Assembly: GCA_021397845.1 (NCBI GenBank) | Contig: CM038044.1 | Location: 39,480,354 to 39,544,353, forward strand | Reading direction: 5' to 3' | Source of the DNA: Areca catechu | Taxonomy: Eukaryota > Streptophyta > Magnoliopsida > Arecales > Arecaceae | DNA length: 64,000 nucleotides | Shown: piece by piece, positions 54,994 to 64,000 of the stretch | Position numbering within the stretch: the first letter of the stretch is position 1 | How the letters are laid out: each line of letters begins with the position of its first letter | Made by a program: the position numbers and the translations under genes | The notes under the pieces: generated by a model | Told to the model about the DNA's origin: nothing | Seen by the model: only the letters and a program-made list of their open reading frames with translations | The model's database searches: none

Positions 54994-56263
54994 CTTCCAA
55001 GGAAGACTGTCGCTGCTGCAAGCCACAGCAGACCGCTGGGAAAGCCACAAGACCCCGATGAAGAGACATTGGACCGTGTCTGCCGACCGGGAAAGCCGAT
55101 CTCCAACCTACGAGCAGGATGCTTTCCAACACCATCAAGTTCATAGGGGCAAGGCTTCCCGTCATGACCCCCCTCGGCATGCACCTTCACCTCTTCCGTC
55201 AGCCTTGACGGAGGGATCAACTGACGAAGCCATCAGGCGCATGGCAGAGAAGCGCTTGGAGAAATAGGAGTGCAAGCTGGTGGAGCTATCCCGCCAATTT
55301 GCCAATCTGCAGTGCTCCACCAGCGAGTCGGTGGGCTATGATGCCCGTCCCCCTTTCTCTCGAGAAGTCCAAGAGGAACCAATTATGGATCGGTTTCGCA
55401 TGCCACAAGTGGATCCTTACAACGGGACCATCGATCCCCTGGACCACCTTGTAAGCTACAAGGCCCTCATGAGAGTCCAGAGCATGACCGATGCTCTCCT
55501 CTGCATCGCCTTTCGTGCCACTCTCCGAAAGGTAGTTCGGGTATAGTTCACCCGCCTTGAGCTGAAAAGCATCAGTTGTTTCGCTCAGCTGAAGTGAAAG
55601 TTCGTGGCCCACTTCGATGCTTACCGGAAGGTGCCACGAGATGCTGACAGTCTCTTCTCCATCAAGCAATAGGACCATGAGCTCCTACGAGACTACGTTG
55701 CTCGCTTCAAGGTTGCCGCACTAGAGATATACAACCTTGATAAGCCAGTTGCTATGCTGGCACTGAAGAGAGGGCTTAGGACTTCCTACCTGATCTACTA
55801 TCTTAACAAGAAACCCCCCAAGATGTAGTCTGAACTCCTCCTCCATGTCCAAAAGTACATCCGCATCGAGGAGGTGGATCGCACGAGGAGGGAGCTGGAC
55901 GGGAAACCTCTGAAGAAGCCAGCTCCCGGGGAGACCTCCGAGATGCGGAAGCCTGGACCAGCCGCATCGAACTTCCACCAAAAGTCGAAGTCAAAGAGAG
56001 ACCCCATCCCGAAAGAGAGATTCACACCTCTTCTCACCCCGAGGATGAAGATCCTCATGAAGATTGAGGGTGAGCACTATCTGAAGTGCCCATCTCTATT
56101 GAAGCCATCTACCAGTTGTGACAGGATAAAGTATTGCCAGTTTCACCGCGATCACGGCCACGACAACAAGAAATGCTGGCACCTCAAGAGAGAGATTGAA
56201 GACCTCATAAAGAGGGGCTACCTCAGATGGTTCATGGGGGGTAGGCCCCCAGCAAAACCTTAA
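54994..56263 (+). pseudogene. Tat-B gag, main segment
   Basis: Follows Copia-3. The Gag core reads FRMPQVDPYNGTIDPLDHLVSYKALM, ALLCIAFRATLRK, with stops, then DYVARFKVAALEI and a basic region. A Cys/His motif CQFHRDHGHDNKKCWHLKREIEDLI is near 56135-56210. It ends at TAA 56261-56263. Stops near 55267, 55544 and 55670 show decay. Confidence 0.88.
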
Positions 56264-57029
56264 CTGCTCGCTGCTCTCCCTCTAGCCCCTACAGTCGATA
56301 ACCGACCAATTGAGATGCCGGTGGGGATGATATACTGGGGAGTCGAGTGCGCTTCCAAGAAGTCCCGGGAGGGAGAGAGTTTTGAAAATGTACTTCCCCT
56401 TGTGAGGGAGAGGAGGATTGAACATAAAAATATAAACAATGATGCTGTGGTCATTGAGATGACTATCGCAAAGCATCTTGTAAGACGGATCATGGTCGAT
56501 AGTGGAAGCTCGATTGATATCCTTTTCTACGATGCTTTCTCTAGGATAAAACTGTCCTCTACTCTACTTAGACCTGTGCACACACCCCCTCGTCGATTTC
56601 ATAGGGGACTCTGTGGGAGTCGAGGGGGAGATCACTCTTCCCATTATTACCGGGATGCAACCTCGGCAGACCACCATCATGATGACCTTCACAGTTGTTA
56701 GGCTCCTCTCAGCCTACAACGTGATTCTTGGCTAACCCAGGCTAAACCTACTCGATGCGGTCATTTCTACAAAGCAGTCGTTGGTACAATTTCTAATCCC
56801 CTATGGTGTCGAGGAGATAAGGGGGGCACCTCAGCCAATCCAGCACTGTCTCCAAATCGTTCCTGGGGCCAAGGTTCTCGAGGATGATCCCAGCGTAGAC
56901 GATCTTGACCAAAGGGTGCAAGACCCCAGGAGTGGCCCGGTCGAGCGCCTACTGTCATATCCTCTCAGAACCGACTCGGCGAAGATGGTACAGGTTGGGG
57001 CGTAGTTACAAGATGATGAGCGAGCCCAC
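56264..57029 (+). pseudogene. Tat-B protease and linker
   Basis: Reads MIYWGVECASKKSREGESFE, then RRIMVDSGSSIDILFYDAF with the aspartic protease DSG motif at about 56495-56521, typical of Tat elements. Downstream the frame breaks (56590-57029) into short pieces with no other clear domain. Confidence 0.82.
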
Positions 57030-58032
57030 TTGTTGGAGTTTCTTCGGGCGAACGCAGATGTGTTTGCTTGGATAGTGACCGACATGCCCGAGATCCCACC
57101 TGAAATAATCACTCACAAGCTGAGCATCAATCCGAAGTATCGCCCTATTCGGTAAAAGAAAAGAAGTTTCACACCAGGGAGGCAACGTGCGATAAATGAG
57201 GAGGTAGATAAACTTCTCGCGGCTGGCTTTATACGAGAAGTACAATATCCAAGCTGGCTGGCGAATATGGTTATGGTGAAAAAGAATAAAGAAAAGTGGA
57301 GGATCTGTGTGGACTACACCGACCCCAACCGAGCTTGTCCAAAGGACAGCTTCCCTCTATAAAAAATTAACCAATTAGTGGACGCCACCTCGGGGCACCG
57401 CTTGCTCTCCTTCATGGATGCATTCTCTGGATACAACTAGATCTGGATGCACCCGGAGGACGAGGAGCACCCTGCCTTCATCATCGACCAAGGGATATAC
57501 TGCTACTGGATGATGCCGTTCGACTTAAAGAATGCTGGCGCCACGTACCAACGGCTGATCAATCGGGTCTTCAAGGACCAGATTGGTAGGAACATGTAGG
57601 TATATGTGGATGACATGCTTGTCATAAGCAAGCTGAGGTTAGATCACATTGCCGACCTCGCGGAAGCTTTCCACAACCTTCAAGAGTACAAGATGAAGTT
57701 AAACCCGGTGAAGTGCACCTTCAGCATAGCAGCGAAAGGTTCTTGGGCTTCATGGTTACCCAGAGAGGAATCGAGGTGAACCCAAAGAAGGTCCAAGCAA
57801 TCATCGACATGGAGCATTCAACCTTGAAGAAGCAGGTCCAGCACCTAACGGGCCGGGTTGCAGCACTGAGCCAGTTTATCTCGAGGTAGTAGACTGCTAT
57901 CTTTATTTCTTCAAGCCACTGTGCAAGATGCACGACTTCACTTGGACCGAGGAATGCAAGGCAGCCTTTGAAGAGCTTAAAGACTTCTTGGCATCACCAT
58001 TACTGCTCTCCAGGCCGGAGGAGGGAGAGGAG
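57030..58032 (+). pseudogene. Tat-B reverse transcriptase
   Basis: FLRANADVFAWIVTDMPEIP, INEEVDKLLAAGFIREVQYPSWLANMVMVKKNKEKWRICVDY, MPFDLKNAGATYQRLINRVF, and the catalytic YVDDM at 57603-57617. In-frame stops replace Gln or Trp codons at several sites (for example just before the YVDDM segment) and a frameshift follows 57730. The sequence stops at 58032 at the mini-LTR and resumes at 59637 in the same host frame. Confidence 0.88.
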
Positions 58033-59636
58033 TGATGCAGAACGAAAGCTCTGATACCAAAAATGATGCAGAACAAAAGAGATGATGCGATGCGGAAGTA
58101 AAATAAGACTAATTATATATATATATATATTTTCAGAAGTCGGCTTTGACTCAAAGAAAAGTTAAACTAAATTGAAAGAAACTATATAATAATTGAAAGC
58201 ACAATTCAAAGAAACTAGATTATCAGAGTAGTTCAGAAGTAAAGGATCGCTGGGGGTTGAGAAACTCCCAGACCTAGGATTTCGCTCTGAACTTTCAACA
58301 AGACAGAAGTAAAGAGAAGGGAAGGGTTATGTACCAGGCAGTGATCTTCATAGAGTTTGGTGGAAGGACTCTCTCGAGCAGATTGTTGGATCCTCGGATT
58401 CAGATATCTTCGCAATGGATCCTCCAATACTGGCCCTTTGGCAGAGTTGGCTTCTCCTGAACTCAGGATCTGGGAAAGAAGAAGAACAAGTTAAGGAACC
58501 AGATACTCAAATAAAGGATTTACCAGATAAGAAGAACTTGAAAAGTTGATGTTGCTGAAATCCTGATTCTCCTGGATGCTGATCTGACTTCCTCTGGGAT
58601 TTGCTCTGTATTCGAAGTAGCCGATCTGGACCTGGATGCTGGTGGTTGGCCTCTACTTGGAAGAGAGGGGCCGTGAGATGATGAGGTAGATTAGGGTTTG
58701 GATGATTGGTGGAATGAAGAAGATGATGGCGGCTAGGGTTTGGAATTTAAGTGGCTAACCTAGGGTTTTGGTAGGGTTTTGGGGTTGGAGATCTCACACC
58801 TCCTCAAGGTTCCTAGGGAATCCGGATTTACTCCCTCACGGAGCTCAACACCTGAACACAAGTGCGAAAGAGAGAAACACAAAGTTGCTCACAAAGAAAT
58901 TGATTTCATTCATCATTGTTTTTAAAACTTACAAGAGGGGTCTATTTTATAGGCCTTTACAAGAAATCAGGTTTTTACATCTTCCCATGTGGGACTAATA
59001 GGATGGATCCTCAAATTAGGCGTGTAGAATCAAATCCTCCTCATAATAGCCGGCCAAAAGCTTCCTTAAGTGTTGATTGGTGGCTCCAAATGGCAAGAAG
59101 ATGGCGCCTCCTAGCCTTGCTCTTCAAGACAAGCATTTTCCTTCCATGCTTGGTTTTATTTGGAAGTATTTGGGCACCTCCTAGTCTTGCTCCCCAAGTG
59201 TTGCTCCTTTCTTTCATAGCTTGGCTCTTATGGAATTATTTTGGGCACCCCCTTGGATTGAGGATCCTAGATTGATCTCTTCTTAAGTGGCGCATGAAAG
59301 AAGGGACCTGCTTTCTTGTGGTGTGGGGACCAAGGCACACTAGGCGAGGGATGTGGCGCCTCATGGGCTTTGGCGTGTGGTTGGGAGTGTGGCGCCCACT
59401 TGCTTGGGCCTTGACTTGGCTGGAAAAAAATGGCACCAACCTGGAGAAGACCTAGACCACTACTAGGACTTGGATTGAGTCAACATGACTCAACAAAATT
59501 GAAATGACAAAATTATAGACTCAAAATTGGATTGATTAGGTCAATCCTTATTATAAACCCTAATTTTCTCGGGCAAGGTCAATCAGAGATCCAGATGGAA
59601 TCCTGAAGTCTTCTTCTGATTCTGGTGCCCGCACCA
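58033..59636 (-). mobile_element. Near-solo chromovirus LTR with residual PBS (mini-element)
   Basis: Flanked by perfect 5-bp duplications aggag (58028-58032 and 59637-59641). In element orientation it is a full LTR (59636-58064, 1573 bp, starting TGGTGCGGGCACCAGAATC), the PBS TGGTATCAGAGC (58059-58048), then CTTTCGTTCTGCATCA, one base different from the last 16 bases of the LTR. All internal sequence and nearly all of the second LTR are missing. It is a relative of Chromo-1, B and C. An AT dinucleotide run lies near 58111-58130. Confidence 0.85.
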
Positions 59637-60470
59637 AGGAGCTCCTGCTGTACCTGGCGGTCACCCCAGGAGCCGTCAGCTCAGTCCTCGTCTGCACGGA
59701 TTAGGGCGGGTCCCAGAAGCCGGTATACTATGCCAGCAAAATCCTTCGGGATGCGGAGATCAGGAACACCCAATCCGAAAAGCTAATTTTTGCTCTTATC
59801 ATGTCTACCCAGCATCTCAAGCCATACTTCTAATGGCATCCGATCGTAGTCATGACGACCAACCCCTGAGGGCTGTGCTCAATCACCCCGACACATTCGG
59901 ATGTTTGGCCAAGTGGGCACTGAAGCTCAGCAAGTTCAACATCGCAAACTAGCCAAGATCATCACAGAAGGCCCAAGTGTTGGCTGACTTCCTGGTCGAG
60001 TGCACGGGACTTGCCGAAGAGCCAGAGCATACTGTACCGGAGCATCAAATGGAGCCCGGAGCCGAGGAGGAGTCTTGGATCCTCCAAGTCGATGGTGCAT
60101 CCAACTCGGACGGGAGCAGAGTAGGTCTCATCCTCGCTAACAGCGATGGACTTGTAGTTGAATGTGCACTCCGCTTCAAGTTCGCCGCTACAAACAACTA
60201 AGTGGAGTATAAGGCACTCCTCGTGGGCCTATGGGTTTCCCGAGAGCTAGGTGTACGAAGCCTGAAGGTCTTCATCGACTCGCAACTGGTAGCCAGACAG
60301 GTCTTCAGAGAATATGAAGCCAGAGATCCCCAGATGATGAAGTACTTGGAGCGGGTCTGCTCAAGCACGGTAGGCTTTCGATGCTTCAACATCTCTCACA
60401 TCCCCCAGGGAGAGAATGCTCACGCCGATACACTGTCAAGACTTGCGACATTGCCGGACTCGTCACTAGG
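59637..60470 (+). pseudogene. Tat-B RNase H and additional archaeal-type RNase H
   Basis: The first RNase H region follows the mini-LTR (LLLYLAVTPGAVSSVLV, PVYYASKILRDAE, then stops). A second domain at about 60070-60450 reads ILQVDGASNSDGSRVGLILA, VEYKALLVGLWVSRELGV, IDSQLVARQV and NAHADTLSRLAT, the acidic pattern of the extra RNase H known from Tat elements. A TAA interrupts the NN-VEYKALL segment. Confidence 0.85.
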
Positions 60471-61789
60471 GCACGCCCACATCGAGTACCTCAAAAATCC
60501 AAGCAACGAAGCCCCCATAGAGGTGCAGCAAGTCACCCCAGAGCCGAGCTGGATGGACAGGTACATCAGATACATCACCAATGGCACCCTACCAGAAGAC
60601 CGCATAGAGGTTGGCTTCATCAAGAAGAGGGCCTCGCAGTTCGTCCTGATAGAAGGGCAGCTCTATCGCCGATTCTACTCCTATCTGCTCCTGAAATGCT
60701 TGAGACTCGCAAAGGCAGCCTTCGTGCTCCAAGAGATACTGAAGGTCTTTATGGGAATCACGTCGGAGGTAGGATGCTCGCGTACAAGGCCCTCCGCCAG
60801 GGATACTACTGGAAGACAATGAGGGAGGATGCCGCTGACTTCGTGAAGAAGTGTGACCGGTGCCAGCGCCACGCCCACATTCAGCATCAACTAGTGGCGT
60901 CGCTCTCCCAACTCTCCACCCCATGGCTATTTACCCAATGGGGAATGGACATCTTAGGTCCATTTCCCCCTGCATCAGGACAACGAAAATTCAAAAATTT
61001 TTGATAGTGGCTATTGACTACTTCACCAAGTGGGTAGAAGCAGAGCCACTAGCATAGATCACGGAAGCCAAGGTCTGCCAGTTCTTTTGGAAGTCGATCA
61101 TCTACCACTTTGGGCTCCCCCATAGCGTCATCATCGACAACGGGCAGTAGTTCGACAACTGGAAGTTCGAAGAGTTCTGTACTGAGCTCAGCATTCTACA
61201 CAGCTTCACCTCGGTGGCTCACCCCTAGACCAATGGGGAGGCCGAGGTGATCAACTGGACCATTCTCCAAGGACTCAAAACCAGGCTAGACCGGGCCAAG
61301 GGTAGGTGGGCAGAAGAACTCTTCAGCATTCTTTGGGCCTACCACACAACACCCAAGACGGCCATAGACGAGACACCTTTCAGCCTCGTCTTTGGTGTAG
61401 AAGCCATGGTCCCAGTTGAACTCGGCGTGCCCACCCTGCAGATATAACAATATGATGAAGCGGAGAATCCGGCCTACCTTCTTCTCAACTTGGACTCCTC
61501 GAGGAAACCAGGGACAAGGCATGACTTCGGATGGCAGCTTACTGGCAGCGAGTAGCTCGATACTATAATGCATGGGTGAAGTCAAAGGTGTTCTGCCCAG
61601 GCGACCTAGTATTGCATCGGGCTGAAGCCTCTTAACCCCGGAAATGTGGCAAGCTCTTACCAAACTAGGAGGGCCCCTGTAAGGTGGTGGAGACTCTTTC
61701 TCATGGAGCCTACTACCTAGCGGAGTTGGACAGTGCCAGATTCTCGTGGACATGGAATGCCTGCAACCTAAGAATGTACTATCAGTAAT
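60471..61789 (+). pseudogene. Tat-B integrase
   Basis: YGNHVGGRMLAYKALRQGYYWKTMREDAADFVKKCDRCQRHA (zinc region), STPWLFTQWGMDILGPFPPASG, VAIDYFTKWVEAEPLA, a core with stops, then AEELFSILWAYHTTPKTAIDETPFSLVFGVEAMVPVELG and a C-terminus to NLRMYYQ at 61788. The H-H and C-C pairs are visible; frameshifts occur near 60740 and 61004. Confidence 0.88.
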
Positions 61790-61839
61790 GTAAGGCTTTC
61801 CCCCAACAATAAAAAAAGTCCTTTTTATGCAAATTGTTT

Positions 61840-62280
61840 TTGCCTTGCAGGGACCTCGTTGCCAAGCCCCAAGTCTAGGAACTCAAGCCCGGAGTCTAAC
61901 CCTCCGGCACCCAAGCCCAAAATTTAACTCTCCGGCACCCAAGCCCGGAGTCCAGCTCTTCGGCACCCAAGCCCGGAGTCCAGCTCTTCGGCACCCAAGC
62001 CCGGAGTCCAGCTCTCCGGCATCCAAGCCCAGAGTCCAGCTCTCTGGCATCCAAGCCCGGAGTCTAGCCCTCCGGAACTCAAGCCCGGAGTCCAGCTCTC
62101 CGGCACTCAAGCCCGCACTCCAGCTCTCTGGTACCCAAGCCCGGAGTCCAGCTCTCCGGCATTCAAGCCCGGAGTCCAGCTCTCCAGCATCCAAGCCTGG
62201 AGTCCAGCTCTTCGGCACTCAAGCCCGGAGTCCAGCTCTCCAGCACCCAAGCCCGGAGTCTAGCCCTCTAGCCCTCTAGC
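61840..62280. repeat. 28-bp tandem array after the Tat-B pol
   Basis: About 15 copies of a 28-bp unit containing AAGCCCGGAGTCCAGCTCTC; the word CAGCTCT recurs at 61953, 61981 and 62009. The array lies between pol and the antisense ORF, like the 60-bp array of Tat-A, but the sequence is unrelated. Confidence 0.94.
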
Positions 62281-62500
62281 ACCCAAGCCCGGACTCCAGT
62301 CCGGTATAAAAGATCAAAGACTTATGAAGCCCGGCACTCAAGCCCGGACTCCGGTCTGGCATAAAAGATAGAAGACTTATGAAGCTCAGCACTCAAGATC
62401 AGACTCCAGTCCAGCACCAAAGACTAAAGACTTATGAAGCCCGACACTCAAGACCAGACTCCGGTTTGGTACCAAAGCCTGGAAACTCCCGAAGCCCGGC
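62270..62500. repeat. 55-bp repeat following the 28-bp array
   Basis: Four imperfect copies around AAAGACTTATGAAGCCCGGC (ACTTATGAAG at 62320, 62375 and 62430), apparently grown from the 28-bp unit. Confidence 0.82.
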
Positions 62501-63097
62501 AATGTGCTCATAATCTGGAGATGCCAGCGGAACTCCTAAGAAGTCCACCATCTACCGCTTGACTCATAGTGCGGCTCTAAAGCCCGGATTCTGGTCTGGC
62601 ACCAAAGCTCGGAAACTCTTGAAGCCCGGCACCTCATAGTCACCTGGCGCTTCCAACGAGTGCAATCTTCAAGCTCGGCCTTGCCGTGCACTCTTGGAGC
62701 TGGTCCGGTCAAGACCGAATAGACCTCTTCAAGCAAAGCACTCGGAACCATTCAACCACTTCACCTGTGAGGTGGGAATGACTCAACAACCCTTCCTAAC
62801 TCCCTCGCATATTCGGGACTTGGCGGAGAAGAGCCCGAATACTTGATACTTCAAGGCCATGCACCTACAAAGTACTTGCACACAGGCAGTCGGGGAGGAA
62901 AGGGAAGATTGACAGAGTACACAAAAAAAAAGGGAGAGAAAGAAGAAGAAAAGATAAGAGAAAAGACTCGAGCCCAGGGTGATTGAAAAGAACTTTCATT
63001 AATACAGGGTAAGTTAGTACATTTTTGCCAGGCCCCGACATTTGGGTAGCCCGGATCAGAAGCATGAAGAAAAAGAGAATTACATAAATCCCTTATT
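62501..63097 (-). other. Tat-B 3' untranslated interval with internal polypurine tract
   Basis: No gene is seen. A 32-base pure purine run (62923-62954) followed by AAGAGAAAAGA lies in pol sense. On minus, about 62980-63003 reads TTAATGAAAGTTC, similar to the AATGAAAG segment downstream of the Tat-A antisense ORF, and could be part of its 3' end. Confidence 0.5.
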
Positions 63098-63897
63098 CTA
63101 CTCAGTCATCTCCTTCTCGGGACGGCGCACAAATGGGGCATTATCTTTTGGAGCCTTCGACAGCTCGACTTCAGCTTCAGCGACCATCACCGGTGAAGAT
63201 GGGTTGGAGGTAGCAGTCGGCTCCTCCACAACACCCATGTCAGGAGTCAAGCCCGAGCCCAGAGTGCCAGGGTATGTGAGCAAGCTATGGCACTTGTCCA
63301 GAATGACGCCCTCCATCTTGGATCGGAGGTATATGAACCCTTGAAAGAAGCAATCTGCCATCATTTTGTGGAACTTAGTGGCAAACTCCTCAGAGGCCTT
63401 GTACCTTGCCACTGCCTCTGCGGCCCCTTTCTTGCCGACCTCAACCTGGTTGGCCACCTTGACGGCCTCCTTCTTTGCCACCTCCATCGATTCAGCTGCC
63501 GCAATGGCCTTCTTCTCTGCAGCGGTGGCCCTCTTCTCAACGGCAGTTGCCCTCTCTCTCGCCACCTCCAACTCGGCCTGAAGAGATCGGGCTCGATTTT
63601 TTTCCTGGGTGGCCTCAGTGCTGAGCTCCTTCAGCCTCGACTCCTTGGCTTTGAGCTCCTCCGTCCTGCTCTTGGACCGGCTCCTCTCCCAGTTCAAGCT
63701 CTCCTGGAGCTCCTTTATGTGCCTTTCGGCACTGGCAACCTCCCCCCGGAGCTCCTTATTCTTTTGGTGGCCTCCCAGGCGTCGTCACTCTTCTGCTTCA
63801 GCTCAGCGATCAGGGACTCAAGCTGCACTTCCCGTTGCTTGTCCTTCTTGGACCAGTTTTTGCAGCAGTCCCTGATCAACAAAAGTTCGGTGCTGAG
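63098..63897 (-). pseudogene. Tat-B antisense ORF, coiled-coil exon
   Basis: Opposite to pol. The exon begins at 63897 (LSTELLLIRDCCKNWSKKDK) right after the intron acceptor and continues to about 63765. A frameshift follows, then 63697-63098 (NWERSRSKSRTEELKAKESR onward) forms a long Glu/Lys/Ala-rich coiled coil. The C-terminus is acidic and ends EKEMTE. The region matches the coiled-coil exon of Tat-A (DTLLIWDSCLALDRQD) and includes the shared stretch AKKEAxKxxxxxxAxEAF-like. The N-terminal domain would lie beyond 64000. Function unknown. Confidence 0.8.
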
Positions 63898-63968
63898 CTG
63901 CACCGAGGAAGATGTCAGCCATAAATACAAGGAGAAAAAGATGAAATGAGATGAAGAAAAGTACTTAC
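63898..63968 (-). other. Intron in the Tat-B antisense ORF
   Basis: Minus strand GTAAGTACTTTTC to CTTCCTCGGTGCAG, 71 bp, phase 0. The preceding codons (63969-64000) read ISSTFPQLFS, matching the Tat-A residues before its intron. Confidence 0.85.
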
Positions 63969-64000
63969 CGAGAAAAGCTGGGGGAAGGTGCTACTGATCG
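63969..64000 (-). CDS. Tat-B antisense ORF, end of upstream exon (partial)
   Basis: Only ten codons are in the window (ISSTFPQLFS); the frame is open at the edge. Identified by alignment with 38702-38731 in Tat-A. Confidence 0.65.

Larger units (their letters stand above)
47522..64000 (+). mobile_element. Tat-B, Ty3/Gypsy Tat element, partial at right edge
   Basis: 5' LTR, gag, protease, RT, two RNase H regions, integrase, tandem arrays, then a minus-strand extra ORF that runs off the window. This order, with an extra RNase H and antisense ORF, is typical of plant Tat elements. It is inserted in Copia-4 (flank gacat at 47517-47521). It is interrupted by Copia-3 (49322-54993) and the mini-LTR (58033-59636). 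Coding frames hold many stops. Confidence 0.9.

Noticed and set aside
61827..62279. 150-codon plus-strand and 111-codon minus-strand Pro/Ser-rich ORFs
   Set aside because: Arise from the 28-bp array after the Tat-B pol.
63287..63949. 220-codon plus-strand ORF at the right end
   Set aside because: It is the complement of the coiled-coil exon and crosses its intron; the minus-strand frame matches Tat-A, the plus-strand one does not.

Overview
The window is plant nuclear DNA made almost entirely of nested LTR retrotransposons. The evidence is initiator-Met-tRNA primer sites (TGGTATCAGAGC) beside LTRs, 5-bp target duplications, Ty3/Gypsy chromovirus and Tat polyproteins, Sirevirus-like Ty1/Copia elements with a second zinc knuckle and a third ORF, and a Tork-like Copia. 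No rRNA, tRNA, CRISPR array or convincing host gene was seen. An angiosperm heterochromatic region is the best reading; the species cannot be told from the sequence.

Layout. (1) 1-19254: a decayed Sirevirus-like element, Copia-1 (minus strand). Its 3' LTR is split by a young, nearly intact chromovirus, Chromo-1 (172-8720, minus; LTRs differ at 7 of 1249 positions). (2) 19255-24327: a 505-bp stretch not assigned to any element, then remnants of two relatives of Chromo-1: LTR material on minus (Chromo-C) and an integrase end plus LTR on plus (Chromo-B). (3) 24328-41468: the 3' half of a minus-strand Tat element, Tat-A (3' LTR, antisense ORF, 60-bp tandem array, integrase fragment). A complete Sirevirus-like element, Copia-2 (24874-35927, minus, TSD accac), sits in its LTR. 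(4) 41469-47521: the 5' part of a plus-strand Sirevirus-like element, Copia-4, lying against the Tat-A integrase fragment. (5) 47522-64000: Tat-B (plus), inserted in the RNase H region of Copia-4. It is itself interrupted by a Tork-like Copia-3 (49322-54993, minus) and by a near-solo chromovirus LTR (58033-59636). Tat-B runs off the right edge within its antisense ORF. The deepest nest is Tat-A > Copia-4 > Tat-B > Copia-3 and the mini-LTR.

Three things stand out. First, Copia-1 and Copia-2 share a third ORF starting MGPRK. In both, the region upstream of it carries the same short motif that is arrayed upstream of the TATA box in that element's own LTR (GAGCCGACTC type in Copia-1, GTCGACCTC type in Copia-2), followed by a TTTAAA-type box. 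This suggests an LTR-like internal promoter. Second, both Tat elements carry, antisense to pol, a coiled-coil gene with a 71-72-bp GT-AG intron at the same codon boundary and phase. This looks like an independently transcribed antisense gene whose intron survives retrotransposition because the genomic RNA runs the other way. Third, the chromovirus integrase reading frame runs through the polypurine tract into the LTR, and the LTR-encoded tail (G-x-G-T-R-x-R-K-R) is preserved, largely by synonymous change, in other family copies.

Most reading frames are broken by stops or frameshifts. The best preserved are the Chromo-1 gag-pol (one frameshift in an A run), the Copia-2 gag, and the Copia-2 third ORF (one internal stop). 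All functions below are inferred from motifs read by eye; no database search was run.
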